Shown here piece by piece: positions 8,566 through 17,948 of a DNA stretch of 64,000 nucleotides; positions within the stretch are counted from its first letter, which is position 1; every line of letters begins with the position of its first letter. Position numbers and translations under genes: made by a program. The notes under the pieces are model-generated. The model did not search any database and was not told the origin of the DNA. It worked only from the letters and a program-made list of their open reading frames with translations. This DNA comes from JBFLXB01 sp964570625 (GTDB lineage Bacteria; Nitrospirota; Nitrospiria; 2-01-FULL-66-17): NCBI GenBank assembly GCA_964570625.1, contig CAZMYW010000014.1, forward strand, positions 15,010 through 79,009, written 5' to 3'.

Positions 8566-9725
8566 GCCGGCGTCCCGCCCCGCGCAATCCCGCGGCCTGG
8601 CTGACCGCGCGCCTGGAGTCCGACGGGTGGGGCCGCGGCGACGGCCTCCTCGTGTTGGTGGCCGGCGTGTTGGTCCTGATCGGGCTCGTGATGGTCTACA
8701 GTGCTAGTTCCGCGCTGGCGTCCACGCGTTACGGAGACGCCACCCACTTCATTTCCCGGCAGGCGTTGTGGGCCGCGGTGGGGGTCGTGGCGTTCGGCGC
8801 GGGGGCGGTGATCGACTACCACTGGTGGCGGCGGTTCGTGGTGCCGTTGACGTTGGGCATGATCGTCGTGTTAGTCGTCGTGCTCGTGGCGGGGTGGACG
8901 GTGAACGGGTCGCGCCGCTGGCTGCGTATCGGCGGGCTCTCGATCCAGCCCTCGGAGTTCGCCCGCGTGGTCTTCATCGTGTACCTGGCCCACGTCCTCG
9001 CCAAACGTGGGGACACGTTGCGATCGCTGAAAGCGCTGGCGCCGGGCCTGGCGGTGGTGGGCGTGGGGATGGGGCTGATCTGGGCGGAGCCCGACTTGGG
9101 CAACGCCGTGGTGCTCGCGACCGTGACCGGCCTGTTGTGCGTGCTCGCCGGCGCCCGGTTGTCGCACCTCGGCGCCTTGGCCGCGTGCGCCGTGCCGGTG
9201 GTGGCGTATGCCGTGATGGGCACCGCCTACCAGCGGCGCCGCTGGCTCGCGTTTCTGGATCCCTGGAGCGATCCCAGCGATGCTGGGTTCCAGGTGATTC
9301 AATCGCTCCTCGCCATCGGCGGGGGCGGCGCGACGGGCGTGGGGCTTGGCGAAGGGCGCCAGAAGCTGTTCTTCCTGCCCGAGCCACATACCGACTTCAT
9401 CTACTCGGTGGTGGGAGAAGAATTGGGGTTGTGGGGCACGTTGGCGATTCTGGTGCTGTTCGCCGCGCTCCTGTGGCGGGGCTGGCGCGTGGCGTTGGCC
9501 ACGGCTGATCCGTTCGGCCGCTTGCTGGCGTTCGGACTCTCGGTGGCGATCGGGTTGGCGGCGGCGCTCAATATCGGGGTGGCGACCGGGGTGTTGCCAA
9601 CCAAGGGGCTGCCCCTGCCGCTGGTCAGCTACGGCGGCTCGTCACTGGTGGCCAATCTGCTGGCGGTCGGCATTCTGTTCAACATTTCGAGGCAACGCGG
9701 CGTGGGGTGGGGATGCGGGTCGTGA
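8562..9725 (+). CDS. ftsW: Lipid II polymerase FtsW (SEDS family)
   Basis: SEDS glycosyltransferase of 387 aa that works with FtsI in septal peptidoglycan polymerisation. Ten or so membrane segments are visible. The family features are VMVYSASSALA near the first membrane helix, GSRRWLRIGGLSIQPSEFARV, GLIWAEPDLGNAVV (WxxPDLG-type loop with the catalytic Asp), FLPEPHTDFIYSVVGEELG and the C-terminal GLPLPLVSYGGSS. The start overlaps murD by 4 bases and the end overlaps murG by 13, as expected for coupled translation. Confidence 0.96.
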   Translation: MSRRPAPRNPAAWLTARLESDGWGRGDGLLVLVAGVLVLIGLVMVYSASSALASTRYGDATHFISRQALWAAVGVVAFGAGAVIDYHWWRRFVVPLTLGMIVVLVVVLVAGWTVNGSRRWLRIGGLSIQPSEFARVVFIVYLAHVLAKRGDTLRSLKALAPGLAVVGVGMGLIWAEPDLGNAVVLATVTGLLCVLAGARLSHLGALAACAVPVVAYAVMGTAYQRRRWLAFLDPWSDPSDAGFQVIQSLLAIGGGGATGVGLGEGRQKLFFLPEPHTDFIYSVVGEELGLWGTLAILVLFAALLWRGWRVALATADPFGRLLAFGLSVAIGLAAALNIGVATGVLPTKGLPLPLVSYGGSSLVANLLAVGILFNISRQRGVGWGCGS

Positions 9726-10780
9726 TCGCGGGCGGCGGCACCGGCGGCCATTTATACCCCGGGATCGCGTTGGCGCACGAGTTTCTGCGGCTGCGTCCGG
9801 GGTCGTCAGTGTTGTTCGTCGGCACCGAACGAGGCCTCGAGGCGCGCGTCGTGCCTCGCGAGGGATTCGAGTTGGCCACGATCCGGGTCAGCGGCATGGT
9901 GGGGCGCGGGGTGGGGCGGGCGGCTGCCACGCTGGCTCGGTTGCCGGTTGCGTTCGGTCAGGCGTGGACCGTGCTCAGACGGTTTCGCCCCGATCTGGTG
10001 GTGGGGGTCGGGGGGTATGCCGCGGGCCCGACCATCGTCGCGGCTCGTGTCATGCGTCGCGCCATCGTCCTGCTCGAACAGAACGTGGTGCCCGGCATCA
10101 CCAATCGTCTGTTGGCGCCGCTGGCCGATGTGGTCGTTGCCGCGTTCGACGAGTCGAAAGCCGTGTGCCGCGGTCGAGTGGAAGTGTTGGGCAACCCGGT
10201 TCGCCGCACGGTGGTCGCGGCGGGGCGCACCGCGTTGCCGCACACGCCTTCGCTGCTGGTCGTCGGCGGCAGCCAAGGGGCGGTGGCGATCAACCGCGCG
10301 GTCGCGGCCGCCCTGGGAAACCTCTCGGCGATCCGCGGTCTCTCGATCGTCCACCAGACCGGACAAACGGACCACGCCGCGACACAGCGAGCCTACGCGC
10401 AGGCGGGCGTGACGGCCACCGTGGAGCCGTACCTCGACGACATGGGGGCTGCGTACGCGAACGCGGCGCTGGTCGTTGCGCGTGCGGGTGCCACCACCGT
10501 GGCGGAACTGACCGCGTGCGGCCGCCCGGCGATTTTCATCCCGTACCCTCACGCGGCGCACAACCACCAGGAGCGCAACGCGCGCGCCCTGGAGACGGCG
10601 GGTGCCGCGCAGATGATCCTTGAGCGCGAGTTGAGCGGGGAGCGTTTGGCCGGGGCGGTCGCGGATCTGCTGAGCGACCGCGCGCGTCTGGTGCGTATGG
10701 CGGACGCCAGCCTCGCCTTGGGCCGTCCCGATGCGGGTGAGCAGATCGCCCGCCGGTGTCTCGCGCTGGTGGAACGGTGA
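9713..10780 (+). CDS. murG: Lipid II synthase MurG (GlcNAc transferase)
   Basis: Peripheral membrane glycosyltransferase of 355 aa (GT28) that adds GlcNAc to lipid I. The N-terminal glycine-rich loop MRVVIAGGGTGGHLYPGIA, VVGVGGYAAGP, LLEQNVVPGITNRLLA, the second nucleotide-sugar loop VVGGSQGAVAINRAV and RAGATTVAELTACGRPAIFIPYP are all in place. ATG 9713 is preferred because it gives the canonical N-terminus directly; GTG 9707 would add two residues. The gene starts inside the last 13 bases of ftsW and is followed after 9 bases by murC. Confidence 0.96.
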   Translation: MRVVIAGGGTGGHLYPGIALAHEFLRLRPGSSVLFVGTERGLEARVVPREGFELATIRVSGMVGRGVGRAAATLARLPVAFGQAWTVLRRFRPDLVVGVGGYAAGPTIVAARVMRRAIVLLEQNVVPGITNRLLAPLADVVVAAFDESKAVCRGRVEVLGNPVRRTVVAAGRTALPHTPSLLVVGGSQGAVAINRAVAAALGNLSAIRGLSIVHQTGQTDHAATQRAYAQAGVTATVEPYLDDMGAAYANAALVVARAGATTVAELTACGRPAIFIPYPHAAHNHQERNARALETAGAAQMILERELSGERLAGAVADLLSDRARLVRMADASLALGRPDAGEQIARRCLALVER

Positions 10781-10789
10781 AGGGCGCCG

Positions 10790-12154
10790 ATGTTTAAAAA
10801 GATTCAACGCTTGCACTTCGTGGGCATCGGCGGGTCGGGGATGAGCGGGATCGCGGAAGTTCTGCTCACGCTCGGGTACCGGGTTACTGGCTCCGACCTC
10901 GCGGCATCCGAAGCCACCCGTCGCCTGGAGACCCTGGGCGGAACGGTCTACATCGGGCATCGCGCGGACCACGTCGAGGGCGCGCAGGTCGTGGTGGTGT
11001 CCTCCGCGGTGTCGGCGGCCAACGTCGAGGTCGCGGCGGCCCGCGAACGGATGATTCCGGTGATACCCCGCGCGGAAATGCTGGCTGAACTGATGCGGCT
11101 CAAATACGGGATTGCGGTGGCCGGCGCGCACGGAAAAACCACCACCACGTCGATGATCGCCACGGTGCTCGCGCACGGCGGGCTGGACCCCACCGCGGTC
11201 ATCGGCGGGAAACTGAACCAGTTTGGGGGGCCCGCCAAGTTGGGCCAAGGGGAGTTTCTCGTGGCGGAGGCGGACGAAAGCGACGGGTCGTTCCTCAAAC
11301 TGTCCCCGACGATCGCGGTGGTCACCAATATCGATCGCGAGCATCTGGACCACTACCGTGACCTGGACGCGATCAAAGGTGCGTTCCTGCACTTCATCAA
11401 CAAAGTGCCGTTCTACGGCGTGGCCGTGCTCTGCCTGGACGAACCGAACCTGCAGGCCCTGATTCCCAAAGTGGAGAAACGCGTGCGGACCTATGGTCGG
11501 ACGACGCAGGCGGACTTGACGGTCACGTCGCTGCGCCTGAGCGCGAAGGGTTCGGAATTCGAGACGCGATTGGGCGCGACCGATGTGGGCCGGTTCACCT
11601 TGAGCGTGCCGGGAGCGCACAACGTGTCCAACGCGCTGGCCGCGATCCTGGTGGGCCTCGAATTGGATGTCCCCGTCTCGGCGATTCGCGAGGGGTTGGC
11701 GCAGTTCTCGGGCGTCGAACGCCGGTTCCAGATTCGCGGCGAACGTCGCGGCGTCCTGGTCGTGGACGACTACGGCCACCATCCGACGGAGATCAGGGCC
11801 ACGCTGGCCGCGGCCAAAGACGGGTGGGGGTGTCGCGTGGTGGTGGTCTTTCAACCCCACCGATTCACGCGGACCCGGGATTTGTTCGCCGAATTCTGCA
11901 CCGCGTTTTATCAGGCCGACACGGTGCTCGTGCTCGACGTGTACCCGGCCGGAGAACCGCCGATCGACGGCGTCAACGCGCAGGCGCTCGTGGCCGGGAT
12001 CCGCGAACACGGCCACCGCGATGCGACGTGGATGGAGAGCCGCGACGCGGCGGTGGAGCGGCTCGCGCAGATTGCGCGGTCAGGCGACATGGTGATTACG
12101 CTCGGGGCGGGCGACGTCTGGAAGGTCGGCCCCGCATTCTTGGGGGCGGCATGA
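10790..12154 (+). CDS. murC: UDP-MurNAc:L-Ala ligase MurC
   Basis: First amino-acid ligase of the Mur pathway, 454 aa. It has the N-terminal GIGGSGMSGIAEVLLTLGY dinucleotide-like fold, the P-loop VAGAHGKTTTTSMIA (about residues 108-122), VAEADESDGSFL, VVTNIDREHLDHY, and VDDYGHHPTEIRATL followed by FQPHRFTRTRDL. These MurC-specific signatures separate it from Mpl. Its stop overlaps the murB ATG by 4 bases. Confidence 0.97.
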   Translation: MFKKIQRLHFVGIGGSGMSGIAEVLLTLGYRVTGSDLAASEATRRLETLGGTVYIGHRADHVEGAQVVVVSSAVSAANVEVAAARERMIPVIPRAEMLAELMRLKYGIAVAGAHGKTTTTSMIATVLAHGGLDPTAVIGGKLNQFGGPAKLGQGEFLVAEADESDGSFLKLSPTIAVVTNIDREHLDHYRDLDAIKGAFLHFINKVPFYGVAVLCLDEPNLQALIPKVEKRVRTYGRTTQADLTVTSLRLSAKGSEFETRLGATDVGRFTLSVPGAHNVSNALAAILVGLELDVPVSAIREGLAQFSGVERRFQIRGERRGVLVVDDYGHHPTEIRATLAAAKDGWGCRVVVVFQPHRFTRTRDLFAEFCTAFYQADTVLVLDVYPAGEPPIDGVNAQALVAGIREHGHRDATWMESRDAAVERLAQIARSGDMVITLGAGDVWKVGPAFLGAA

Positions 12155-13068
12155 CGCGCGTGTCCGCCGCGGCCCGACCCGACCTGCGCGAGGCGCTGGC
12201 TCACGTGCGGGGAGAGGTGCGATTCGATGAGCCGTTGGGGCGGTACACCTCGATGAAGATCGGCGGGCCGTCCGACGCCCTGGCGGTTCCGGCCGATGAA
12301 GGCGATCTGCGGGAGGTGTTACTCGCGGCTCGCGCGGCGCGGGTACCGGTGATGGTATTGGGCGGCACCAACATCGTGGTGCGGGACGGGGGCATCGCCG
12401 GCGTGGTACTGCGTTTGTCCGGGCTCAAATCGATCCGGCCCGCGGGGACGAATCGGCTCTACGTCGAAGCCGGCGCGTTGTTCCCCACCCTGGCGCACGC
12501 CGCCAAGGACGCCGGGCTGTCGGGGCTCGAATTCGCGTGTGGGATTCCCGGTACGGTGGGTGGCGCGGTGGTGATGAACGCCGGGACACGCGACGGCGAG
12601 ATCGCCGACGTCTTGGAACACGTAAGCCTGATGACGCTGGAGGGCGACATCGTGGAGATCCCGGCGGCCAAACTGGGGTTCCGGTACCGAGAGTCGCACC
12701 TGCCTCCGGGCGTGCTGGTGGGATGCACGGTTGTGTTGCGGGCGGATGATTCCGCGGCGATCGACGCCAGGATGCAGGTGATCCTCGAGTACCGTCGGCA
12801 GACACAGCCGCTGCACCTGCCCAACGCGGGGTGCATCTTCAAAAACCCGCCCGGCGGGTCCGCGGGACGGCTCATCGATGAGTTGGGGCTTAAGGGGTTT
12901 CGCATCGGAGGCGTCCAGGTGTCCGAACGCCACGCCAATTTCATGGTCAACGCGGGCGGTGGGACGGCCAAGGACCTGACCGCGCTCATTCGCCATGTAG
13001 GGGGGCGGGTCGAACGCGAGCGTGGCGTCACATTGGAGCTGGAAGTGAAAATCGTGGGACGGGCATGA
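12151..13068 (+). CDS. murB: UDP-N-acetylenolpyruvoylglucosamine reductase MurB
   Basis: FAD- and NADPH-dependent enzyme of 305 aa that reduces UDP-GlcNAc-enolpyruvate to UDP-MurNAc. Seen: YTSMKIGGPSDALAVP, the FAD-binding MVLGGTNIVVRDGGI, GLEFACGIPGTVGGAVVMNAG, the YRESHLPPG region, and AGCIFKNPPGGSAGRLIDE with the conserved Ser/Cys region, then HANFMVNAGGGTAKDL. The shorter C-terminal organisation suggests the type II (Gram-positive-like) MurB often found inside dcw clusters. An upstream extension of the frame to 11824 is murC shadow; ATG 12151 overlaps the murC stop. Confidence 0.95.
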   Translation: MTRVSAAARPDLREALAHVRGEVRFDEPLGRYTSMKIGGPSDALAVPADEGDLREVLLAARAARVPVMVLGGTNIVVRDGGIAGVVLRLSGLKSIRPAGTNRLYVEAGALFPTLAHAAKDAGLSGLEFACGIPGTVGGAVVMNAGTRDGEIADVLEHVSLMTLEGDIVEIPAAKLGFRYRESHLPPGVLVGCTVVLRADDSAAIDARMQVILEYRRQTQPLHLPNAGCIFKNPPGGSAGRLIDELGLKGFRIGGVQVSERHANFMVNAGGGTAKDLTALIRHVGGRVERERGVTLELEVKIVGRA

Positions 13069-13973
13069 CGATTGCGCCGCGAGTGGGAGTGTTGATGGGC
13101 GGCCGATCCGCCGAGCGTGAGGTGTCGCTCCGATCGGGCGCGGCGGTGTTGGCCGCGCTGGGTCGCAAGGGGATCGAGGCCGTGGGGATCGACGTGGACG
13201 CGTCGGTGGTCGAACACCTCGGCCGCGAACGCGTGACGCTCGCGTTCATCGCGCTGCACGGCCGGTACGGCGAAGACGGCACGATCCAGGGCCTGCTGGA
13301 AATTGTGGGCATTCCCTACACCGGCTCGGGCGTGTTGGCGAGCGCCTTGGGCATGGACAAACTCGTCTCGCGCGCGCTGTTCGCGGCCGCGGGACTTCCG
13401 GTGCCGCGGTACGTCCTGGTCGCGGAGCCGACGCCGCGCCCCCTGCCGTTCCCGTTTCCGGTGGTGGTCAAGCCCAACAGCGAAGGATCAAGTGTGGGGG
13501 TGAACCTCGTCTCGGGGCCGGCGGAGCTTCCCGCGGCGCTCGCCGACGCGTTCCGGTACGACCACCGAGTCCTCATCGAGGCGTACATCGCGGGCAAGGA
13601 GGTCCAGGTCGGGATTCTGGGAGACCGCGCGCTGGGCGCCATCGAGATCCGATCGAAAAACGCATTCTACGACTATGCCGCCAAATACACGCCGGGTATG
13701 TCCGAACACATCTTTCCCGCCACGTTGCCGCCGGACGTGATGCGCCGCACCCTCGACGTGGGGTTGGCCGCGTTCCGCGCGATCCGCGCCGAGGGGTACG
13801 GCCGGGTGGACTGCTTGGTGGACGAATCAGGCACGCCGTACGTGCTCGAGGTCAATACCCTGCCGGGGTTGACCGAAACCAGCCTCCTGCCCGACATTGC
13901 GCGGGGCGTCGGTGTGTCGTTCGACGATCTGGTCGCGACCATCGTGCGCGAGGCGCAAGGACGCGTGGCATGA
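13065..13973 (+). CDS. ddl: D-alanine--D-alanine ligase
   Basis: ATP-grasp ligase of 302 aa that makes the D-Ala-D-Ala dipeptide used by MurF. Visible are VGVLMGGRSAEREVSLRSG, FIALHGRYGEDGTIQGLLE, GIPYTGSGVLASALGMDK, FPVVVKPNSEGSSVGV (ATP-grasp lysine and glycine-rich loop), IEAYIAGKEVQVGIL and YVLEVNTLPGLTETSLLP with the metal-binding Glu/Asn. The size fits the short DdlB type. The gene overlaps murB and ftsQ by 4 bases each. Confidence 0.97.
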   Translation: MTIAPRVGVLMGGRSAEREVSLRSGAAVLAALGRKGIEAVGIDVDASVVEHLGRERVTLAFIALHGRYGEDGTIQGLLEIVGIPYTGSGVLASALGMDKLVSRALFAAAGLPVPRYVLVAEPTPRPLPFPFPVVVKPNSEGSSVGVNLVSGPAELPAALADAFRYDHRVLIEAYIAGKEVQVGILGDRALGAIEIRSKNAFYDYAAKYTPGMSEHIFPATLPPDVMRRTLDVGLAAFRAIRAEGYGRVDCLVDESGTPYVLEVNTLPGLTETSLLPDIARGVGVSFDDLVATIVREAQGRVA

Positions 13974-14713
13974 AACGCGCGAAACGCCGGGGGCGCCGCG
14001 TGATCGGCTGGTTCGTCGTGTGCGCGGTTGCCGGCGGCGCGTTGTGGGGGATGGGCCGCGCTCTCTGCGGGATCGAGGGCGGGCTGTGTGGCTGGGACAC
14101 GATCGAGCGGGTCGAGGTTCGAGGCACGGTGCGATTGGCCGCCAGCCAGGTGCGCGCGTGGGCGGCCGTGCCGCTGGGTGCGCCGTTGTGGGTCACCGAG
14201 GGCGGCGAGATTATGGCGCGGCTGGAAGGCCGGCCGTGGATCAGATCCGTGACCGTGACCAAGCGATTTCCGGATACGGTGGTGATCGAGGTGACGGAGC
14301 GTGTGCCGACCGCGGTGGCTTCCAGCGATCGAAGCCGCCTGCTGGTGGACGCCGACGGGTCCGTGATCGGCCCCACGACCCTCAACCACGGGTATCCGCT
14401 GATCCTCGGCGCCTCAGCTTCGAGGCCCGAGCGGTTGAGGATTGCCGCGCGAATCCTGGCCGCCTTCCGCGCGGCGGACGTGTCGGTGGCACCGATCGAG
14501 TCGGTGGTGATCGATGTCGGCAACCCGGACGATCCCGTGGTTCAACTGTCTGGTTCGATGCGGGTGCGACTCGGGCGCGGAGAGTTCGCCGAGAAGTGGC
14601 GCCGAGTCCAAGCGATCCACGACGACGCGGCGGCTCGCATTCCGAATCCGCGGGTGGTGGATCTCAGATTTGCGGACCGCGCGGTGGTGACCGCGTGGGA
14701 CGGGGCGCTGTAA
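13970..14713 (+). CDS. ftsQ: Cell division protein FtsQ
   Basis: Bitopic divisome protein of 247 aa. A short, very basic cytoplasmic tail (KRAKRRGRR) is followed by one membrane helix (about residues 11-28). A POTRA domain (IERVEVRGTVRLAASQVRAW ... WIRSVTVTKRFPDTVVIEV) and an FtsQ beta-domain (about residues 110-245) follow. It scaffolds FtsL/FtsB and recruits later septal proteins in the periplasm. It lies between ddl and ftsA as in many dcw clusters; ftsA follows after 25 bases with its own strong ribosome binding site. Confidence 0.93.
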   Translation: MKRAKRRGRRVIGWFVVCAVAGGALWGMGRALCGIEGGLCGWDTIERVEVRGTVRLAASQVRAWAAVPLGAPLWVTEGGEIMARLEGRPWIRSVTVTKRFPDTVVIEVTERVPTAVASSDRSRLLVDADGSVIGPTTLNHGYPLILGASASRPERLRIAARILAAFRAADVSVAPIESVVIDVGNPDDPVVQLSGSMRVRLGRGEFAEKWRRVQAIHDDAAARIPNPRVVDLRFADRAVVTAWDGAL

Positions 14714-14738
14714 CGAGCGCCTAAACAGGAGGAACGTC

Positions 14739-15986
14739 GTGGCGAAGAGAGAACACATCGTTGTCGGATTGGACGTAGGGACGACGAAAATCTGCGCCAT
14801 CGTGGGGGAGGTCTCGGAGGGTGCGATACCGGGGGAACGCCCGCACGTAAGGATCATCGGTATCGGCACCCACCCGTCGCGGGGGCTGCGCAAGGGTGTG
14901 GTCGTGAACGTCGAAAGCACGATCGAATCGATCAAGAAAGCGGTGGAGGAGGCCGAGCTGATGGCCGGCGTGGAGATCAACTCCGTGTACACGGGCATTG
15001 CCGGCTCGCACATTAAAGGCTTCAACAGTCGCGGCGTGATTGCGATCAAGAATCGCGAGGTGGCTGCGGCGGACGTGAAACGCGTCGTGGAGGCAGCCAA
15101 GGCGGTGGCGATTCCCATGGACCGCGAAATCCTCCACGTGTTGCCCCGCGGTTTTTCAGTGGACGACCAGGAGGGCATTAAAGATCCGATCGGCATGTTC
15201 GGGACCCGCCTCGAAGTCGAAGTCCACATCATCACCGGCGCGGTGACGTCGGCGAAGAATATCGTGCGCTCGATCAACCGCGCGGGGCTGGAGGTCATCG
15301 ACCTGATCTTGCAGCCGCTCGCGTCCAGCGAAGCGGTGCTCACGCCGGAAGAGCGCGAGTTGGGCGTGGCGATGGTGGATATCGGCGGGGGCACCACCGA
15401 CCTGGCCACGATCGTGGACCACGGCGTCTGGCACACCGCGGTGCTGGGAATCGGCGGCAATCACGTGACCAACGACATCGCGGTGGGATTGCGCACTCCC
15501 GCGTACGAGGCGGAGAAGATCAAGATCCGCTACGGGTGCGCGTCCACGTCCATGGTCCGCGATCATGAGACGATCGAGGTGCCGAGCATGGGCGGGCGAC
15601 CGCCGCGGGTGCTCTCGCGCCAGCTCCTGTCCGAGATCATCGAGCCTCGGGCCGAGGAGATGTTCGCGTTGGTCATTCAGGAGTTGCGGAGGATGGGATA
15701 CGAGGACCGCGTGGCGGCCGGAGTGGTGATCACCGGAGGCACGTCGATCCTGGACGGCATGCCAGAGTTGGCCGAGCGCGTGATGAATCTCCCCGTGCGC
15801 CGCGGCGCACCCCTGGACGTCGGTGGGTTGGTCGACATCGTCAACAGCCCGATGTACGCGACGGGGGTGGGGCTGATCCTGTACGGAGCGAAACACCGCG
15901 AACCGACCCGCGCCCCGCGCAACGGTCAGGGCGCGTGGCACCGGGTAGTCAGAAAAATGAAGGACTGGGCGCAGGAATTCTTTTAG
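14739..15986 (+). CDS. ftsA: Cell division protein FtsA
   Basis: Actin-like membrane tether for FtsZ, 415 aa. The phosphate-1 motif VVGLDVGTTKICAIVGE is at the N-terminus. The SHS2/1C domain (about residues 85-160) has the HVLPRGFSVDD stretch, then MVDIGGGTTDLATI (phosphate-2) and VVITGGTSILDGM (adenosine motif). The C-terminus is amphipathic and basic/aromatic (WHRVVRKMKDWAQEFF), matching the membrane-targeting helix. The start is GTG 14739 with AGGAGG just upstream (about 14726-14731). Confidence 0.97.
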   Translation: MAKREHIVVGLDVGTTKICAIVGEVSEGAIPGERPHVRIIGIGTHPSRGLRKGVVVNVESTIESIKKAVEEAELMAGVEINSVYTGIAGSHIKGFNSRGVIAIKNREVAAADVKRVVEAAKAVAIPMDREILHVLPRGFSVDDQEGIKDPIGMFGTRLEVEVHIITGAVTSAKNIVRSINRAGLEVIDLILQPLASSEAVLTPEERELGVAMVDIGGGTTDLATIVDHGVWHTAVLGIGGNHVTNDIAVGLRTPAYEAEKIKIRYGCASTSMVRDHETIEVPSMGGRPPRVLSRQLLSEIIEPRAEEMFALVIQELRRMGYEDRVAAGVVITGGTSILDGMPELAERVMNLPVRRGAPLDVGGLVDIVNSPMYATGVGLILYGAKHREPTRAPRNGQGAWHRVVRKMKDWAQEFF

Positions 15987-16049
15987 CCCGTAAGCCGCGA
16001 GGACGCGGGCCGGCACGACGCCGACGACGCGCGGCAGGGAGGAGACGGC

Positions 16050-17210
16050 ATGTTTTTATTCGACGAGAACGCGCAGGAGACAGTGCCCGCTCGCATCATT
16101 GTCATGGGAGTCGGGGGCGGCGGGTGTAACGCCATCGCCACCATGATCGCGAGCGGTTTGAGGCAGGTGGAGTTTGTGGTGGCGAACACCGATTTGCAGG
16201 TGCTCGGGTCGTCGCCCGCGAGTACCAAGGTTCAACTGGGGGCGCGCCTGACCAAGGGACTGGGAGCGGGCGCCAACCCGCAGGTGGGCCGGGACGCCGC
16301 GCTGGAAGACGCGGATCGGATCCGTGAAATCCTGGCCGGAGCCGACATGGTCTTTATCACCGCGGGTCTGGGCGGCGGCACCGGCACCGGCGCCGCGCCG
16401 GTCATCGCGGCGATCGCCAAGGAAACCGGCGCGTTGACCGTGGCCGTGGTCACCAAGCCCTTTACGTTCGAAGGGGCACGGCGCATGCGGCAAGCCGACG
16501 ACGGCGTGCGGGAGCTGCGCACCGCGTGTGATACGATGCTGGTCATCCCGAATCAGCGTCTCCTCAGCGTGGTGGAAAAGGGCACGCCCTTGACACGCGC
16601 ATTTGCGGTCGCCGATGATATCTTGCGCCAGGCGGTGCAGGGGATCGCGGAGGTGATCACCGTGCCGGGCCTGGTGAACGTGGACTTCGCGGACGTCAGG
16701 GCGATCATGACGCACATGGGACGCGCGGTGATGGGTATGGGACGGGCGCGCGGTGAACAACGCGCGGTCGAGGCCGCGCAGCGCGCGATCGCCAGCCCGC
16801 TGCTCGAAGACGGATCGATCCAGGGCGCGCGGGGCGTGCTCATCAACATCACGGGTGGCCCCGATCTCTCGTTGCACGAGGTCACCGAAGCGTCCTCGAT
16901 CATCCAGGAGGCCGCCGATCCGGACGCCAACATTATCTTCGGTTCGGTGGTCAACGACCAGCTGGCAGACGACGTGCTGGTGACCGTGATCGCCACCGGA
17001 TTCGACCTGCCGGCCGAGGCGCCCGTTCGCTCGGTGAGCGAGAGCGTCGTCCGGCAGACGGCGGCCGCGGCGGTTCCGGCGGCGTCCATGCGGAGCCTGT
17101 TCATGGACGTCGCTCCGCCGACGAAAAAAACCGCCAGCATGAAATCTCGAGACGGCCTGACGGAGGAAGAGTGGGACGTGCCCACGTTTCTTCGCAAACA
17201 ATTGGACTGA
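16050..17210 (+). CDS. ftsZ: Cell division GTPase FtsZ
   Basis: Tubulin-like GTPase of 386 aa that forms the Z ring. Seen: IIVMGVGGGGCNAIATMI, the tubulin signature GLGGGTGTGAAPVIA, NVDFADVRAIM and the T7-loop region, a variable linker (about residues 320-365), and the C-terminal conserved peptide EEEWDVPTFLRKQLD, which binds FtsA and other partners. GGGAGGAG lies about 10 bases upstream of ATG 16050. A 63-base gap separates it from ftsA. Confidence 0.98.
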   Translation: MFLFDENAQETVPARIIVMGVGGGGCNAIATMIASGLRQVEFVVANTDLQVLGSSPASTKVQLGARLTKGLGAGANPQVGRDAALEDADRIREILAGADMVFITAGLGGGTGTGAAPVIAAIAKETGALTVAVVTKPFTFEGARRMRQADDGVRELRTACDTMLVIPNQRLLSVVEKGTPLTRAFAVADDILRQAVQGIAEVITVPGLVNVDFADVRAIMTHMGRAVMGMGRARGEQRAVEAAQRAIASPLLEDGSIQGARGVLINITGGPDLSLHEVTEASSIIQEAADPDANIIFGSVVNDQLADDVLVTVIATGFDLPAEAPVRSVSESVVRQTAAAAVPAASMRSLFMDVAPPTKKTASMKSRDGLTEEEWDVPTFLRKQLD

Positions 17211-17213
17211 CGG

Positions 17214-17948
17214 GTGCCCGTCGCACCGTACCGCGTTGACGTCGGCTCGGAAGGGGATTGGGTCGTCCTGAACGGGTTTTCCGCCCCGCATCGCTTCGGG
17301 ACGCGGCGGTTCGTGGCCGCGTCCACGCGGTCGATCGGGAGCGAGCCAGTCCTCACCGCGCGCCAAGTCCACAAAGACGCCATTGTGGCGGTCCCGTCCG
17401 GCGACCGCGATGCGATGCAGTGGCAAACCGAGACTGCTGCGGCCGATGCCGACGGTCTTGCCACCGACCGGACGGATTGCTGGGTCGGGATCACTACCGC
17501 GGATTGCGTACCGCTGCTGCTGCACGACCCTGGAGCCAGGGCCGTGGCCGCGGTCCACTCCGGCTGGCGGGGCGCGCTTTTGGGGGTCGCGCCCGCGGCG
17601 GTCCGCGTGTTGGTGGATCGTTTTGGCGCCAGCGCGGCTCGACTGGAGGCGGCGTTGGGGCCGCACATCGGCCCCTGCTGTTTTGAAGTAGGCCACGCGG
17701 TGTTGGAGCCGCTGTCGCGCTTGCCCGGAGGGGATCGGTGGATCACGCGCCGCGCCGGAGACAAGGGGTATTTCGATCTGAGCGGGTTCGTCCGGTGGCA
17801 GCTGGAGGAATCTGGGCTGGCTCCGGAACGGGTCGTGGCCTTGGGCCTCTGCACGCGGTGCGAACCGTCGTTGTTCTCCTCTTACCGTCGGGAGGGGAAG
17901 CGGCCGCAGGGTATGTTGAGCGCGGTGCACGTCGCGGCCGGAGCGTGA
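17214..17948 (+). CDS. pgeF: Peptidoglycan editing factor PgeF (YfiH/DUF152, laccase-domain family)
   Basis: YfiH-family protein of 244 aa. The characterised E. coli member removes misincorporated L-Ser from UDP-MurNAc-dipeptide; other members are purine-nucleoside phosphorylases or adenosine deaminases. The Cu/Zn-site motifs are present: ARQVHKDAI, ITTADCVPLLL, AAVHSGWRGAL and LGPHIGPCCFEVG. The start is GTG 17214, 3 bases after ftsZ. Its place directly after ftsZ, in the cluster that makes UDP-MurNAc-peptides, supports the editing role over a nucleoside role; this is inference from context. Confidence 0.9.
   Translation: MPVAPYRVDVGSEGDWVVLNGFSAPHRFGTRRFVAASTRSIGSEPVLTARQVHKDAIVAVPSGDRDAMQWQTETAAADADGLATDRTDCWVGITTADCVPLLLHDPGARAVAAVHSGWRGALLGVAPAAVRVLVDRFGASAARLEAALGPHIGPCCFEVGHAVLEPLSRLPGGDRWITRRAGDKGYFDLSGFVRWQLEESGLAPERVVALGLCTRCEPSLFSSYRREGKRPQGMLSAVHVAAGA

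Noticed and set aside
9806..12016. Very long minus-strand open frame (about 736 codons)
   Set aside because: Antisense shadow of murG/murC caused by high GC at third positions; no family motifs or RBS.
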